Shown here: positions 1 through 6,476 of the stretch, piece by piece
Position numbering within the stretch: position 1 is the first letter of the stretch
How the letters are laid out: each line of letters opens with the position of its first letter
DNA from: Gammaproteobacteria bacterium
GTDB lineage: Bacteria > Pseudomonadota > Gammaproteobacteria > Pseudomonadales > UBA3067
DNA: 7,590 nucleotides
Direction of reading: 5' to 3'
Assembly: GCA_019090565.1 (NCBI GenBank)
Contig: JAHRVS010000137.1
Span: forward strand, 1 to 7,590
Program-made: the position numbers and the translations under genes
The notes under the pieces: model-generated
Databases searched by the model: none
Told to the model about the DNA's origin: nothing
What the model saw: only the letters and a program-made list of their open reading frames with translations

Positions 1-246
1 CAAAGTGATGATGATATTGCTACATTTATACGCAAAGAAGCGGAAAGCATCTACCACCCAGTAGGAAGCTGCAAAATGGGCAACGACCCCACGGCAGTCG
101 TGGACGACCAGCTCAGAGTCTATGGAGTAAAAGGCCTCCGCGTTGCGGATGCCTCGATCATGCCTTCGCTGATCAGCGGTAACACCAACGCGACATGCAT
201 GGTGATTGCTGAAAAGGCCAGTCAGCTAATTTTGACCGACAGCTAA
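1..246 (+). CDS. GMC-family FAD oxidoreductase, C-terminal fragment
   Basis: Only the last 81 residues are visible; the 5' part lies beyond the left edge. The frame is open from base 1 and stops at TAA 244-246. The fragment is the end of the GMC_oxred_C domain shared by choline dehydrogenase, AlkJ-type alcohol dehydrogenases and relatives. The block YHPVGSCKMG (visible residues 18-27) carries the family's catalytic His (H19). RVADASIMP (47-55) is the conserved FAD-contacting stretch. SGNTNATCMVIAEKA (59-73) carries the second catalytic residue, Asn (N63). These enzymes oxidise alcohols to aldehydes with bound FAD and are usually cytoplasmic or associated with the inner membrane. The substrate cannot be told from this fragment. 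Thr-Cys follows the NTNA motif where many relatives have Pro. The 3' end overlaps the convergent permease gene by 21 bases. The family call is firm; a BetA or AlkJ name would be a guess. Confidence 0.93.
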   Translation, partial: QSDDDIATFIRKEAESIYHPVGSCKMGNDPTAVVDDQLRVYGVKGLRVADASIMPSLISGNTNATCMVIAEKASQLILTDS

Positions 247-672
247 CAAGTTAGCGCTATGCTGCCTAGCGGACCACCAGCGCGCGCCAAGCGTTCCTAC
301 CACTAACGACACAACGAATAAACCATTGGAGGGCTGCAAATAAGAAATCGCGGCCAATGCAGGCCCTGGGCAATACCCATATAACCCCCAACCTATGCCA
401 AACATTACTGCCCCGGCAACCAATTGGACATCAATCGTCTCCGTCACCGGCAAGTAAAAACCTTTGTCTAACAAAGGGGTCGTACGCTTCAAAACAAAAC
501 GAAACATCACCACCGTTACCATCACCGCCCCACCCAGCACAAATGCTAAAGCAGGATCCCAGCTTCCAAATATATCAAGAAAACCCAAAACACGATCAGG
601 GTTAGTCATCCCCGACAATGACAACCCCAAACTAAAGACAAGACCAGTAAACAACGCCACAATATTTTTCAT
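226..672 (-). CDS. YeeE/YedE-family sulfur permease, second half (PmpB-like, DUF6691)
   Basis: This encodes a 148-residue integral inner-membrane protein with about four hydrophobic segments (roughly residues 3-20, 40-60, 82-98 and 115-130). The N-terminal block GLSLSGMTNPDRVLGFLDIF (16-35) and the motif GYCPGPA (99-105, Cys101) are hallmarks of the short second half of split YeeE/YedE transporters. One-piece relatives such as TsuA import thiosulfate, with conserved cysteines contacting the substrate. Sulfur-compound uptake is inferred from that family; the substrate is not shown here. I start at ATG 672 rather than TTG 687, because GGGGAGGG (678-685) sits 5 bases before this ATG. Only 2 bases separate it from the stop of the first-half gene, so the two are probably translationally coupled. 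The stop is TAG at 226-228, inside the end of the convergent GMC gene. Confidence 0.88.
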   Translation of the reverse strand: MKNIVALFTGLVFSLGLSLSGMTNPDRVLGFLDIFGSWDPALAFVLGGAVMVTVVMFRFVLKRTTPLLDKGFYLPVTETIDVQLVAGAVMFGIGWGLYGYCPGPALAAISYLQPSNGLFVVSLVVGTLGARWWSARQHSANLLAVGQN

Positions 673-674
673 AT

Positions 675-1121
675 TCACCCTCCCCAAACATGTCTAAAAA
701 CAAATACGGTTACCATTGCTGTCCCCATAAACACACATACCGAGACGATGGATCGCTGGGACAAGCGGCCTATTCCACACACCCCATGGCCACTGGTACA
801 TCCCGAGCCAATGGTGGTACCAAAACCAACCAGCAAACCGGCAAGAATGGTAACCAATAACGTTCTTTCTTCAAAGACAGGCTCAGATGTCCCTAAAAAG
901 GCGTCGCTTAACCGAGGCCCTGCCAAGAGGCCCAACAGAAACAGCCATATCCACAATTTATTACCTGCTCCCTTAAAATCAAGAGCCTCACTAAGGATCC
1001 CCGAGACCCCCAGGATTCGACCATTAAACAGCAGCAGCATAGAGGCCGCCAAACCAATCAAGCCGCCACCGAGCAAGGCAGGCATCACTATATCCAGAGA
1101 AATCATAAACCTTGACCACAT
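675..1121 (-). CDS. YeeE/YedE-family sulfur permease, first half (PmpA-like)
   Basis: This is a 148-residue membrane protein with hydrophobic segments near residues 10-32, 55-70, 88-104 and 122-142. It carries the family signature GSGCTSGHGVCG (105-116) with Cys108 and Cys115, and the N-terminal FNGRILGVSGIL block (32-43). In one-piece YeeE/YedE transporters this cysteine motif lies on the path for thiosulfate-like sulfur compounds. Here the transporter is split, and this half would assemble with the product of the next gene 2 bases downstream. The start is uncertain. ATG 1121 gives the length used here. ATG 1106 (MISLD) has AAGG three bases upstream, which is too close to be a strong site, and neither start has a convincing ribosome site. 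In many bacteria an ArsR-type regulator or a persulfide dioxygenase neighbours this pair; neither is seen here. The last codons (Trp-Gly-Gly-stop) encode the ribosome site of the second half. Confidence 0.88.
   Translation of the reverse strand: MWSRFMISLDIVMPALLGGGLIGLAASMLLLFNGRILGVSGILSEALDFKGAGNKLWIWLFLLGLLAGPRLSDAFLGTSEPVFEERTLLVTILAGLLVGFGTTIGSGCTSGHGVCGIGRLSQRSIVSVCVFMGTAMVTVFVFRHVWGG
678..685 (-). promoter_or_regulatory. Strong Shine-Dalgarno inside the end of the first permease gene
   Basis: Read on the minus strand the site is GGGGAGGG, followed by TGAAT and then ATG at 672. It overlaps the last Trp-Gly-Gly codons of the upstream gene, and the TGA stop lies within the spacer. This decides the start of the second permease half at 672 rather than TTG 687, which lies upstream of the ribosome site. 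It also suggests that termination on the first gene feeds initiation on the second, giving the two halves in matched amounts. Confidence 0.75.
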
Positions 1122-1272
1122 TTATTCGCATAAGGAAAACACCGAGCGGGTTATAAACAAATAGTTTCACGCTGACAAGAGAACCCAGCGCCCCAGATAG
1201 ACTTATTGCGCATATGCTTATTCTCGCTGGGCCACTCTTATACAAAAGAATAACCCTAGCACCCACAGGCAG

Positions 1273-1295
1273 TAACGCTTCTGCATGTTGCGTTA
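1273..1295. repeat. Inverted repeat in the divergent permease/ompW control region
   Basis: TAACGC (1273-1278) and GCGTTA (1290-1295) form a perfect 6-base inverted repeat around an 11-base centre. It lies between the two divergently transcribed units, about 150 bases from the permease start and 110 bases from the porin start. The size and symmetry would suit a dimeric helix-turn-helix regulator. A 6-base arm pair can arise by chance, and I do not recognise the sequence as a known operator. Confidence 0.25.
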
Positions 1296-1323
1296 TTAAT
1301 TCGTAACGAAACGCTGACTCAAA

Positions 1324-1351
1324 TTGAAGTCCCCCTGTCCTGATCTACTAT
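1324..1351 (+). promoter_or_regulatory. Possible sigma-70 promoter for the OmpW-like gene
   Basis: TTGAAG (1324-1329) resembles a -35 box (4 of 6) and TACTAT (1346-1351) a -10 box (4 of 6), with a 16-base spacer. A shifted TATAAA at 1349-1354 is an alternative -10 but leaves a 19-base spacer. The site would give a 5' leader of about 45 bases before ATG 1404. This is the best candidate in the 282-base gap between the divergent genes. The evidence is sequence resemblance only. Confidence 0.35.
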
Positions 1352-1403
1352 AAACAATAGACTGACGTCTTAAATCCTCCTTAATTCACAGCGAGACATA
1401 TTG

Positions 1404-2096
1404 ATGACTATCCGACACACAGCAAAAACACTCACTCTCGTAGCAGCTTCCTATTTTATCTGTGCCGGCCCATCGACAGCATCTAGCGGCGATATTCTAG
1501 TCTCCCCCGTACTCATACATATCTCTCCCGCTGATGAAAAAGACTCCTTTATTACCGACATTAACAACAGCGTCGTGCCCGGCCTGGACCTAAGCACTAG
1601 CAGCGAAACGCTGCCCGCAGTCGGCCTGACATATATGATCACTGAAACCCTGGCAATCGAGTCCTACCTTGCGATGCCCCCTTCGCATGACATATTCATT
1701 ACTGGGCTCCCCGGCGTGAATAAAGCGGGGAACGCAGACATGCTCCCCATTGTAATATTTGGGCAGTACCACTATAAAGTTCCTCAGAGCCGCCTTACCT
1801 TTATTGGAGGACTAGGGGTTTTCTATACGCTATTTCAAGATATTGAAGTGACCGATTCCGTCAAACAAATTGATTCGACTATCAAGTTTATCCCAGAGGA
1901 TTCCCCCGGCTTTGCCATTCAGGCCGGAGCACAATATGCCTTGAATGAGAAGCTTTATGTTCGCGCAAGCTATACCAAGATGTATATGGAGGTAGACTTC
2001 GAAATCACCACCTCTCTGCCCAGTTTAGGCAACCTGACATCAACACTAACTATGGATCCCGAGCTGTTTATGCTAGGGGTCGCCTACAAGCTCTAA
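1404..2096 (+). CDS. ompW: OmpW-family outer-membrane porin
   Basis: This encodes a 230-residue precursor of an eight-stranded beta-barrel. OmpW proteins form narrow hydrophobic channels in the outer membrane and are linked to small-molecule uptake and stress responses. Residues 1-26 look like a Sec signal peptide: basic start (R4, H5, K8), hydrophobic stretch 10-21, and a likely cut after Ser-Thr-Ala (24-26). The mature start GDILVSPVLIHISP (29-42) matches the family opening, and LPIVIFGQYHYK (114-125) matches the conserved LPPT-x-x-GQYHF-like block. The protein ends DPELFMLGVAYKL, the usual last strand, but the final residue is Leu where barrel proteins normally have Phe. TTG 1401 is in frame directly before ATG 1404; I use the ATG. 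The ribosome site is weak (GCGAGA near 1391). It is transcribed divergently from the permease pair and seems monocistronic, with 236 bases before the next gene. The family call is strong, but orthology to E. coli ompW is not shown. Confidence 0.85.
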   Translation: MTIRHTAKTLTLVAASYFICAGPSTASSGDILVSPVLIHISPADEKDSFITDINNSVVPGLDLSTSSETLPAVGLTYMITETLAIESYLAMPPSHDIFITGLPGVNKAGNADMLPIVIFGQYHYKVPQSRLTFIGGLGVFYTLFQDIEVTDSVKQIDSTIKFIPEDSPGFAIQAGAQYALNEKLYVRASYTKMYMEVDFEITTSLPSLGNLTSTLTMDPELFMLGVAYKL

Positions 2097-2259
2097 CTAC
2101 AGATTGCATCCTTGACTCGGAAGCTCACTAACAAGCCACGGAAGGCTTACTCGCCACATGCGGAAAAATACGTAAAGGAGCACAAACCTCTACCCCATAA
2201 GCAGCACAGCTCAATAAGTAATTTTTTGTCAATTCGCTCAAAAATCACACGAACAAAGA

Positions 2260-2265
2260 TATACT
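2260..2265 (+). promoter_or_regulatory. Possible -10 box for the ABM-domain gene
   Basis: TATACT matches the sigma-70 -10 consensus in 5 of 6 positions and lies 67 bases before the GTG start. The matching -35 position (about 2236-2243) is poor. A better -35-like TTGTCA (2226-2231) is too far upstream for normal spacing. I list it as the best promoter clue in the 236-base gap after the porin gene. No convincing terminator for the porin gene is seen in this gap. Confidence 0.22.
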
Positions 2266-2332
2266 TAAGATTAACGGATGAATCATAAATCGCGAAAGGA
2301 ATTGCCCTAACCCTATATTAAAGGCAGGCTTA

Positions 2333-2692
2333 GTGATCATCATTCACAGCACATACCCCATTCAGGCTAACAAAAAACAGTACGCACAGGAGATCATGGT
2401 GCACATGACCAATGCAGCATTGCGATCGGAGGAGTGCATCAGCTACGAATTCTTTTTTAGCCTGGATCAAACTGAAAAAATTCTACTTATACAGGAGTGG
2501 CGCTCAATAGAAGCCGCAAAGAAATATTACGACACACCCACCATGCAACTCTTAGCAAACGAATTGCCTGAATTATTGGCAGGAAAAATACAGACAAAGG
2601 CCTACACAAATACACCCCAGAGTGAAACGGGAGGAATCAACGCGAACAACATTCTCCCTGAGCTTAATATTGAGAACAGAACTATTCACTAA
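2333..2692 (+). CDS. Antibiotic-biosynthesis monooxygenase (ABM) domain protein, putative quinol monooxygenase
   Basis: This is a 119-residue soluble protein with no signal peptide or membrane segment. Residues 1-90 fit the dimeric ferredoxin-like ABM fold: a first strand (IIIHSTYPI, 2-10), a helix (17-31), the strand ISYEFFFSLDQTEKILLIQEW (36-56), then EAAKKYYDTPTMQLL (60-74) as in YgiN-type quinol monooxygenases. Family members oxidise quinols or polyketides without cofactors, but many have unknown substrates. The common His in the segment before MQ is replaced by Thr (TPTMQ), so activity is uncertain. Residues 91-119 form a polar, Asn-rich tail beyond the usual domain end. The start is GTG 2333, with AAAGG (2320-2324) and AGG (2326-2328) 8 and 4 bases upstream. 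The next in-frame ATG would remove the first strand and most of the first helix. It appears to be transcribed alone, and its tail faces the GGDEF-EAL gene. Confidence 0.75.
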   Translation: MIIIHSTYPIQANKKQYAQEIMVHMTNAALRSEECISYEFFFSLDQTEKILLIQEWRSIEAAKKYYDTPTMQLLANELPELLAGKIQTKAYTNTPQSETGGINANNILPELNIENRTIH

Positions 2693-2827
2693 GGAATACC
2701 TCTAGAGTTAAACCCCAAACTAAAAAACTGCATTACATCTACATTATATAATCGCTTCGATTTAATATAATCTACTCAGCTCACTGTCGCGGCCAATATT
2801 TTTTGATTATCAAATCCTAACCGTCAG

Positions 2828-5383
2828 CTAACACCCTTTACGTCTAGAGCGCTCTTTTTCATTCAAACCTTGGCGAATGTTTTCCATCACAGCATCAAGC
2901 ATTAAGGGTTTGCTAAGCAAATACCCCTGCGCATAATCGCAATCATTTTCTCTAAGAAACGCTAACTGCTCCTCGAACTCTATACCTTCTGCAATAACGC
3001 TCAAGTTCAGATTGTGCGCCAAAGCGATAACGGCTGTAACGATGCCTTTATCTTGCTCATCATCCACAAGGTCGTCTACAAAACACTTGTCTATTTTTAG
3101 CGTATCAACCGGTAACTGCTTTAAATAGCCCAAAGAAGAGTAACCTGTTCCAAAATCATCAATAGCGATATACACACCAAAACCTTTTAAACAACGAACC
3201 AAACTAAGCGCCACACCAAGATTTTCCATTAACATACTTTCGGTGATTTCTAGCTCAAGGTTTTTTGCCGACAACCCCGATTGCATGAGCGCACGGTGTA
3301 CAACAAATGGCAAACGAGGCTCTAGAAACTGCTTTGCGGATAAGTTAACGCAAATACGACTGTCTGGGTCAATAATATCTTCATCTAGCAGGGCCTTCAT
3401 ATCTTCGCAGGATCTTTCTAACACCCAGTCCCCAATTTCTATAATTTGCCCCGATTGCTCAGCAACCTGTATAAAAACATCCGGTGGCACAAGCCCTCTG
3501 CTCGGACACTGCCAACGAATCAATGCCTCCATACCAATAAATTTTTGCGTGTCGACCGTGTACTGAGGCTGATAAAGCAAGAAAAACTGATCATGCTCAA
3601 AGGCCGACCGTAAGTCTCGCTCCATCACAAAGCGACTGACGACTTTTTCATTCATTTCTTCTGTAAAAAACCCGAAGCGATTCCGGCCCAAGGACTTAGC
3701 GCTATACATCGCCATGTCTGAGTTTTTCACCATTCCAGATACGGTCATCGCATCATCTGGGAATATTGAAATCCCAATCGTAACTGTCATGTTTATCTGA
3801 TGCTCAGGCAGGACGACCGGCTTGCGGACAACACTAATCACTTTTTCAGCAATGAGTGCCGCCACAGAAGGTGATTCGATGTTCACCAGCAAGATTGCAA
3901 ATTCATCGCCACCTAAACGAGCAACAGTATCGTCACGACGCACACATTCTTTTAATCGGCTTGCTATATTTGTTAGCAGCAGGTCACCCACATCATGGCC
4001 TAATGTATCATTTACTCTCTTGAAATGATCAAGGTCAAGATTTAGGAATGCTAACTTCCCCCCCGTGCGTTTTGCGCTAAAAATAGCATGTTCCATCCGG
4101 TCTCGAAATAATCGACGATTAGCCAGCGTGGTTAACGGGTCGTAAAACGCAAGCATTTCAATTTGATTTCGAGACTCTTTCTGGGAGGTGACATCTGTAA
4201 TGGTACCCACAAAACCCACGACATTGTCATCAATGTCGCGCTCCTCCATCACTTGCCCCAAGACCCATATGACTTTATAGCCTGCTTTAATTCTAAACTC
4301 ACTCGCAAAGGGGGTGCTATCTGCCTGGCTTTGCAGCCACTTCGCCATCACCAGCTCAGAATCTTTACTATAGACAACTTCATGCCAACGTTTACCAGCC
4401 ATTTGATCCAATGAAAGGCCCGTCAACATGGTCCACATGCCATTCACATACCTAAATTGGCCGTGCATATTGGTATAAAAAATACCTACCGGCGCAATGC
4501 TTGTTAAGGCTTTAAATCGACTTTCACTATTTTTTAAGGTTCGTTCCAGGCGAAGACGCTCAGTCACATCTCGCGCAATCACCATTCTTTCACTGTTAAT
4601 TTTATCGCTGACACTTCCAATCTGTAGCTCCACCTTAAATGCTGAGCCGTCTTTTTTATATGCCGTTAATACGGGACAGGCGTCTGCACCTTGTATGAAA
4701 CCCTCAAAAAACATCGCCGTATTTTTTGAGGTGCCTGCAACCCCATCTTTAGAAAAAAGATCAGAGAATAATAGCCGTTTAACTTCATCTTGCTCATAGC
4801 CAAATACATTTTTCACCGCCTTATTAGCCAGGCTAATGCTTCCGTTATTTCGAAATGCCATAATGGCACTTTTTGAGCTTTCCAGGATCGCCGACATATT
4901 GTCTCGCTCATGAGACAGCTCTTGCGCCGTCGTATTAAGCTTCACCGATGCCTTTTTAAGGTCATCTTCGCGGCGTTTAAAATTACTCACATCTTGGATT
5001 TGTATTTCACAGCCAAATACGCCGTCAGATAGTTGCAAAGGCTTGATGGAGATAGACTGATTTATCCGATAATACTCCAGTCCATTGAAACCATTTTCAA
5101 AAAAATCAAATGGAGAGTCGACAAACTTTGATGAGATGTAGCCAGATAGACCGAAGATCAATGAATCGGTGACACACTCCCAAACACGGGTTTCTTCAAC
5201 ACAACCAAATGTGTTCAAGAAGTGTTCGCCCAAAACACCCTCATCTGAAATATTGCCCGCTTTGCCTACCCATGAATTAAAGTAAACAATGCGTGCTCGA
5301 TCATCAAGAATTATAAGACCGCTATTTAGATCATCAGCGATAAGCTTGAACGGCGAGAGATTTTTTATCGCACTACCCTCCAT
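2828..5383 (-). CDS. Cyclic-di-GMP enzyme with three PAS-like domains, GGDEF and EAL
   Basis: This is an 851-residue cytoplasmic signalling protein with no membrane segment. Domains in order: PAS-like 10-135; a charged helical linker 136-165; PAS 165-275; PAS/PAC 285-405; GGDEF 406-570; EAL 595-845. The cyclase half has metal-binding Asp450 (DLDHFKRVND), GGDEF intact at 491-495, and the inhibitory RxxD site at 482-485. The phosphodiesterase half keeps the EAL motif (619-621), Asn680, Glu712, Asp742-Asp743 in DDFGTGYSSL, Lys763, Glu799 and Gln819. By motif it could both make cyclic-di-GMP from GTP and cleave it to pGpG; which activity dominates cannot be read here. I start at ATG 5383, with AAGG 5 bases upstream and an 11-base overlap with the end of the CheC-like gene. 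ATG 5401 (six residues longer) is the main alternative; TTG 5443 has no support. No haem or flavin ligand can be assigned to the PAS domains. The last residues are basic (KERSRRKGC). Confidence 0.93.
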   Translation of the reverse strand: MEGSAIKNLSPFKLIADDLNSGLIILDDRARIVYFNSWVGKAGNISDEGVLGEHFLNTFGCVEETRVWECVTDSLIFGLSGYISSKFVDSPFDFFENGFNGLEYYRINQSISIKPLQLSDGVFGCEIQIQDVSNFKRREDDLKKASVKLNTTAQELSHERDNMSAILESSKSAIMAFRNNGSISLANKAVKNVFGYEQDEVKRLLFSDLFSKDGVAGTSKNTAMFFEGFIQGADACPVLTAYKKDGSAFKVELQIGSVSDKINSERMVIARDVTERLRLERTLKNSESRFKALTSIAPVGIFYTNMHGQFRYVNGMWTMLTGLSLDQMAGKRWHEVVYSKDSELVMAKWLQSQADSTPFASEFRIKAGYKVIWVLGQVMEERDIDDNVVGFVGTITDVTSQKESRNQIEMLAFYDPLTTLANRRLFRDRMEHAIFSAKRTGGKLAFLNLDLDHFKRVNDTLGHDVGDLLLTNIASRLKECVRRDDTVARLGGDEFAILLVNIESPSVAALIAEKVISVVRKPVVLPEHQINMTVTIGISIFPDDAMTVSGMVKNSDMAMYSAKSLGRNRFGFFTEEMNEKVVSRFVMERDLRSAFEHDQFFLLYQPQYTVDTQKFIGMEALIRWQCPSRGLVPPDVFIQVAEQSGQIIEIGDWVLERSCEDMKALLDEDIIDPDSRICVNLSAKQFLEPRLPFVVHRALMQSGLSAKNLELEITESMLMENLGVALSLVRCLKGFGVYIAIDDFGTGYSSLGYLKQLPVDTLKIDKCFVDDLVDDEQDKGIVTAVIALAHNLNLSVIAEGIEFEEQLAFLRENDCDYAQGYLLSKPLMLDAVMENIRQGLNEKERSRRKGC

Positions 5384-5999
5384 CAGTGCCTTTGGGACCA
5401 TAAACTTGCTTCTCCCAATCGTTAAGGCCTGAGCTAGTAGCAAAATGAAGCTGTATTTTTAGCGGAGTAGAAAAATTAATGCCCTCTTCTATCCACGAAA
5501 AGTCCATATCAAATGAAAACACATCGCTTTTATAGGTGCCTGATCCAGAAAAAAACCTTCGGACAAGCTCGACAGAAAGCCGGTTCGGTGGAGAACAGTT
5601 CATACGATTTTGGGAAAATATTGATACCGTACGAAGAATCCCATTTAGAATAATATTACCCAGCTCGCAAATGATATCGTTATCCAGTGCTACCGCGAAA
5701 TCCGTTTTGGTAACAACCCCAGTCATCGCCTGTAAATAATGATAAGCTTCGCCATGCAACAGCACCATCCCCGGGGAATCGCCCTGAAATGCCTGGGCAA
5801 CGGCGACTTGGTTTGATCCACACAGGGTGTTAAATGCCTCAGCCCTTGGGAGCCTATCCAACGCGACAACGGTGATATTAGTCTTTTTTTGCGTCATCTC
5901 TGATAGAACCACACACGACTGCTCAAGCCCATGGTTAAACAGCTCTATGGCGCGCGCCTGACTCTGACCCGATGCGTCGCTGCTGTCTTTAGATTCCAT
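5373..5999 (-). CDS. CheC-family chemotaxis phosphatase-like protein
   Basis: This encodes a 208-residue soluble protein with the pseudo-two-fold CheC layout. The first half has ExxN at Glu19/Asn22 (IELFNHGL) followed by the family LSEM block (32-35). The second has Asp108-x3-Glu112-x2-Asn115 in ICELGNIILNGIL. In CheC and CheX these Glu and Asn residues insert into the active site of a phosphorylated CheY-like receiver and speed its dephosphorylation. The usual acidic or Ser residue four before the first Glu is Ala15, so site 1 may be weaker. The family call comes from motif spacing, as overall similarity is low. ATG 5999 is preferred, with GAGG 5 bases upstream. TTG 6014 has a strong AAGGAGG only 2 bases away, too close to work. 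The gene directly precedes the GGDEF-EAL gene and overlaps it by 11 bases, so the two are almost surely one operon. No CheY gene is visible next to it. Confidence 0.75.
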   Translation of the reverse strand: MESKDSSDASGQSQARAIELFNHGLEQSCVVLSEMTQKKTNITVVALDRLPRAEAFNTLCGSNQVAVAQAFQGDSPGMVLLHGEAYHYLQAMTGVVTKTDFAVALDNDIICELGNIILNGILRTVSIFSQNRMNCSPPNRLSVELVRRFFSGSGTYKSDVFSFDMDFSWIEEGINFSTPLKIQLHFATSSGLNDWEKQVYGPKGTDGG

Positions 6000-6047
6000 T
6001 GCCACCTCGACCAAACCCTCCTTCCCAGTTAATTTAAGCCCTGTCTA

Positions 6048-6078
6048 TTTAAATTCAGGCTGAACCGGTTTAAATTCA
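6048..6078. repeat. Direct repeat pair with nested palindromes upstream of the CheC/GGDEF-EAL operon
   Basis: The 10-mer TTTAAATTCA occurs at 6048-6057 and again at 6069-6078, exactly 21 bases apart, close to two helical turns. Between and overlapping them lie TTCAG-G-CTGAA (6054-6064), a perfect 5-base inverted repeat, and AACCGGTT (6063-6070), a perfect palindrome. The block ends about 50 bases before the ATG at 5999, where an operator or promoter for the operon would be expected. No clear -35/-10 pair stands out on the minus strand. I do not recognise a known regulator site, so binding is inferred from the layout alone. Confidence 0.4.
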
Positions 6079-6426
6079 CCAAAGCCAACCTGCCCGTAGC
6101 GTTGCCTATTTACTCAGTCTAGACGTAATAACCAGTGCCTGTACAACATCGGGAATTTCTGTTTGCTTTTCTTGTAAGGGTAAGGGCTGCTAAACGATAG
6201 TGTTTCTTTCAAACAAAGCTACAAACCTCACGCAAGCATCGCAATGGATGCAAAGGGAAGGGTCAATGGAATTAATTTATCAATTTATGATTAGATTAGA
6301 GGCCAAAAACACATTTGCACTAAGCCGCCACATAACGTGTAGAAAGACACATCCAGGAGTTTTCGTGCCCCCCGAGCGACTTGCTTTCGCGGGAATACAA
6401 GCCAGTACGATAGCTATCGCGTGAAA

Positions 6427-6446
6427 AGCGCATTTTTCGAGGCGCT
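6427..6446 (-). terminator. Weak hairpin downstream of speA
   Basis: AGCGC (6427-6431) pairs with GCGCT (6442-6446) across a 10-base loop. Read on the minus strand, the direction of speA, the stem is followed by a short T run (GCGCTTTTC). The stem is short and the loop long, so at best this is a secondary end signal after the hairpin at 6477-6495. Confidence 0.2.
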
Positions 6447-6476
6447 CGACAATTATCATAAAATAATTTCAAAACC

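Noticed and set aside
748..1164. Open plus-strand frame of 138 codons opposite the first permease gene
   Set aside because: It lies antisense to a gene with clear YeeE/YedE motifs and its product has no recognisable domain; it is a shadow of the real gene.
1237..1242. TATAAG on the minus strand as a -10 box for the permease pair
   Set aside because: The sequence 17 bases upstream (TGGGTG) does not resemble a -35 box, and no extended -10 is present.
1024..1266. Minus-strand frame of 80 codons overlapping the start of the permease gene
   Set aside because: It runs in another frame over the 5' end of the permease gene and its upstream region, and encodes no recognised protein.
2133..2148. Small inverted repeat AAGCC/GGCTT after the OmpW-like gene
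   Set aside because: It has a 5-base stem and 6-base loop, but no T run follows on the plus strand, so a terminator is not supported.
2693..2827. Terminator between the converging ABM and GGDEF-EAL genes
   Set aside because: The gap is AT-rich and has a six-T run near 2808, but I find no stable stem next to it on either strand.
5384..5443. A 20-residue longer start (TTG 5443) for the GGDEF-EAL protein
   Set aside because: It would overlap the CheC-like gene by 71 bases with a TTG start; ATG 5383 has a suitable ribosome site and a short overlap.
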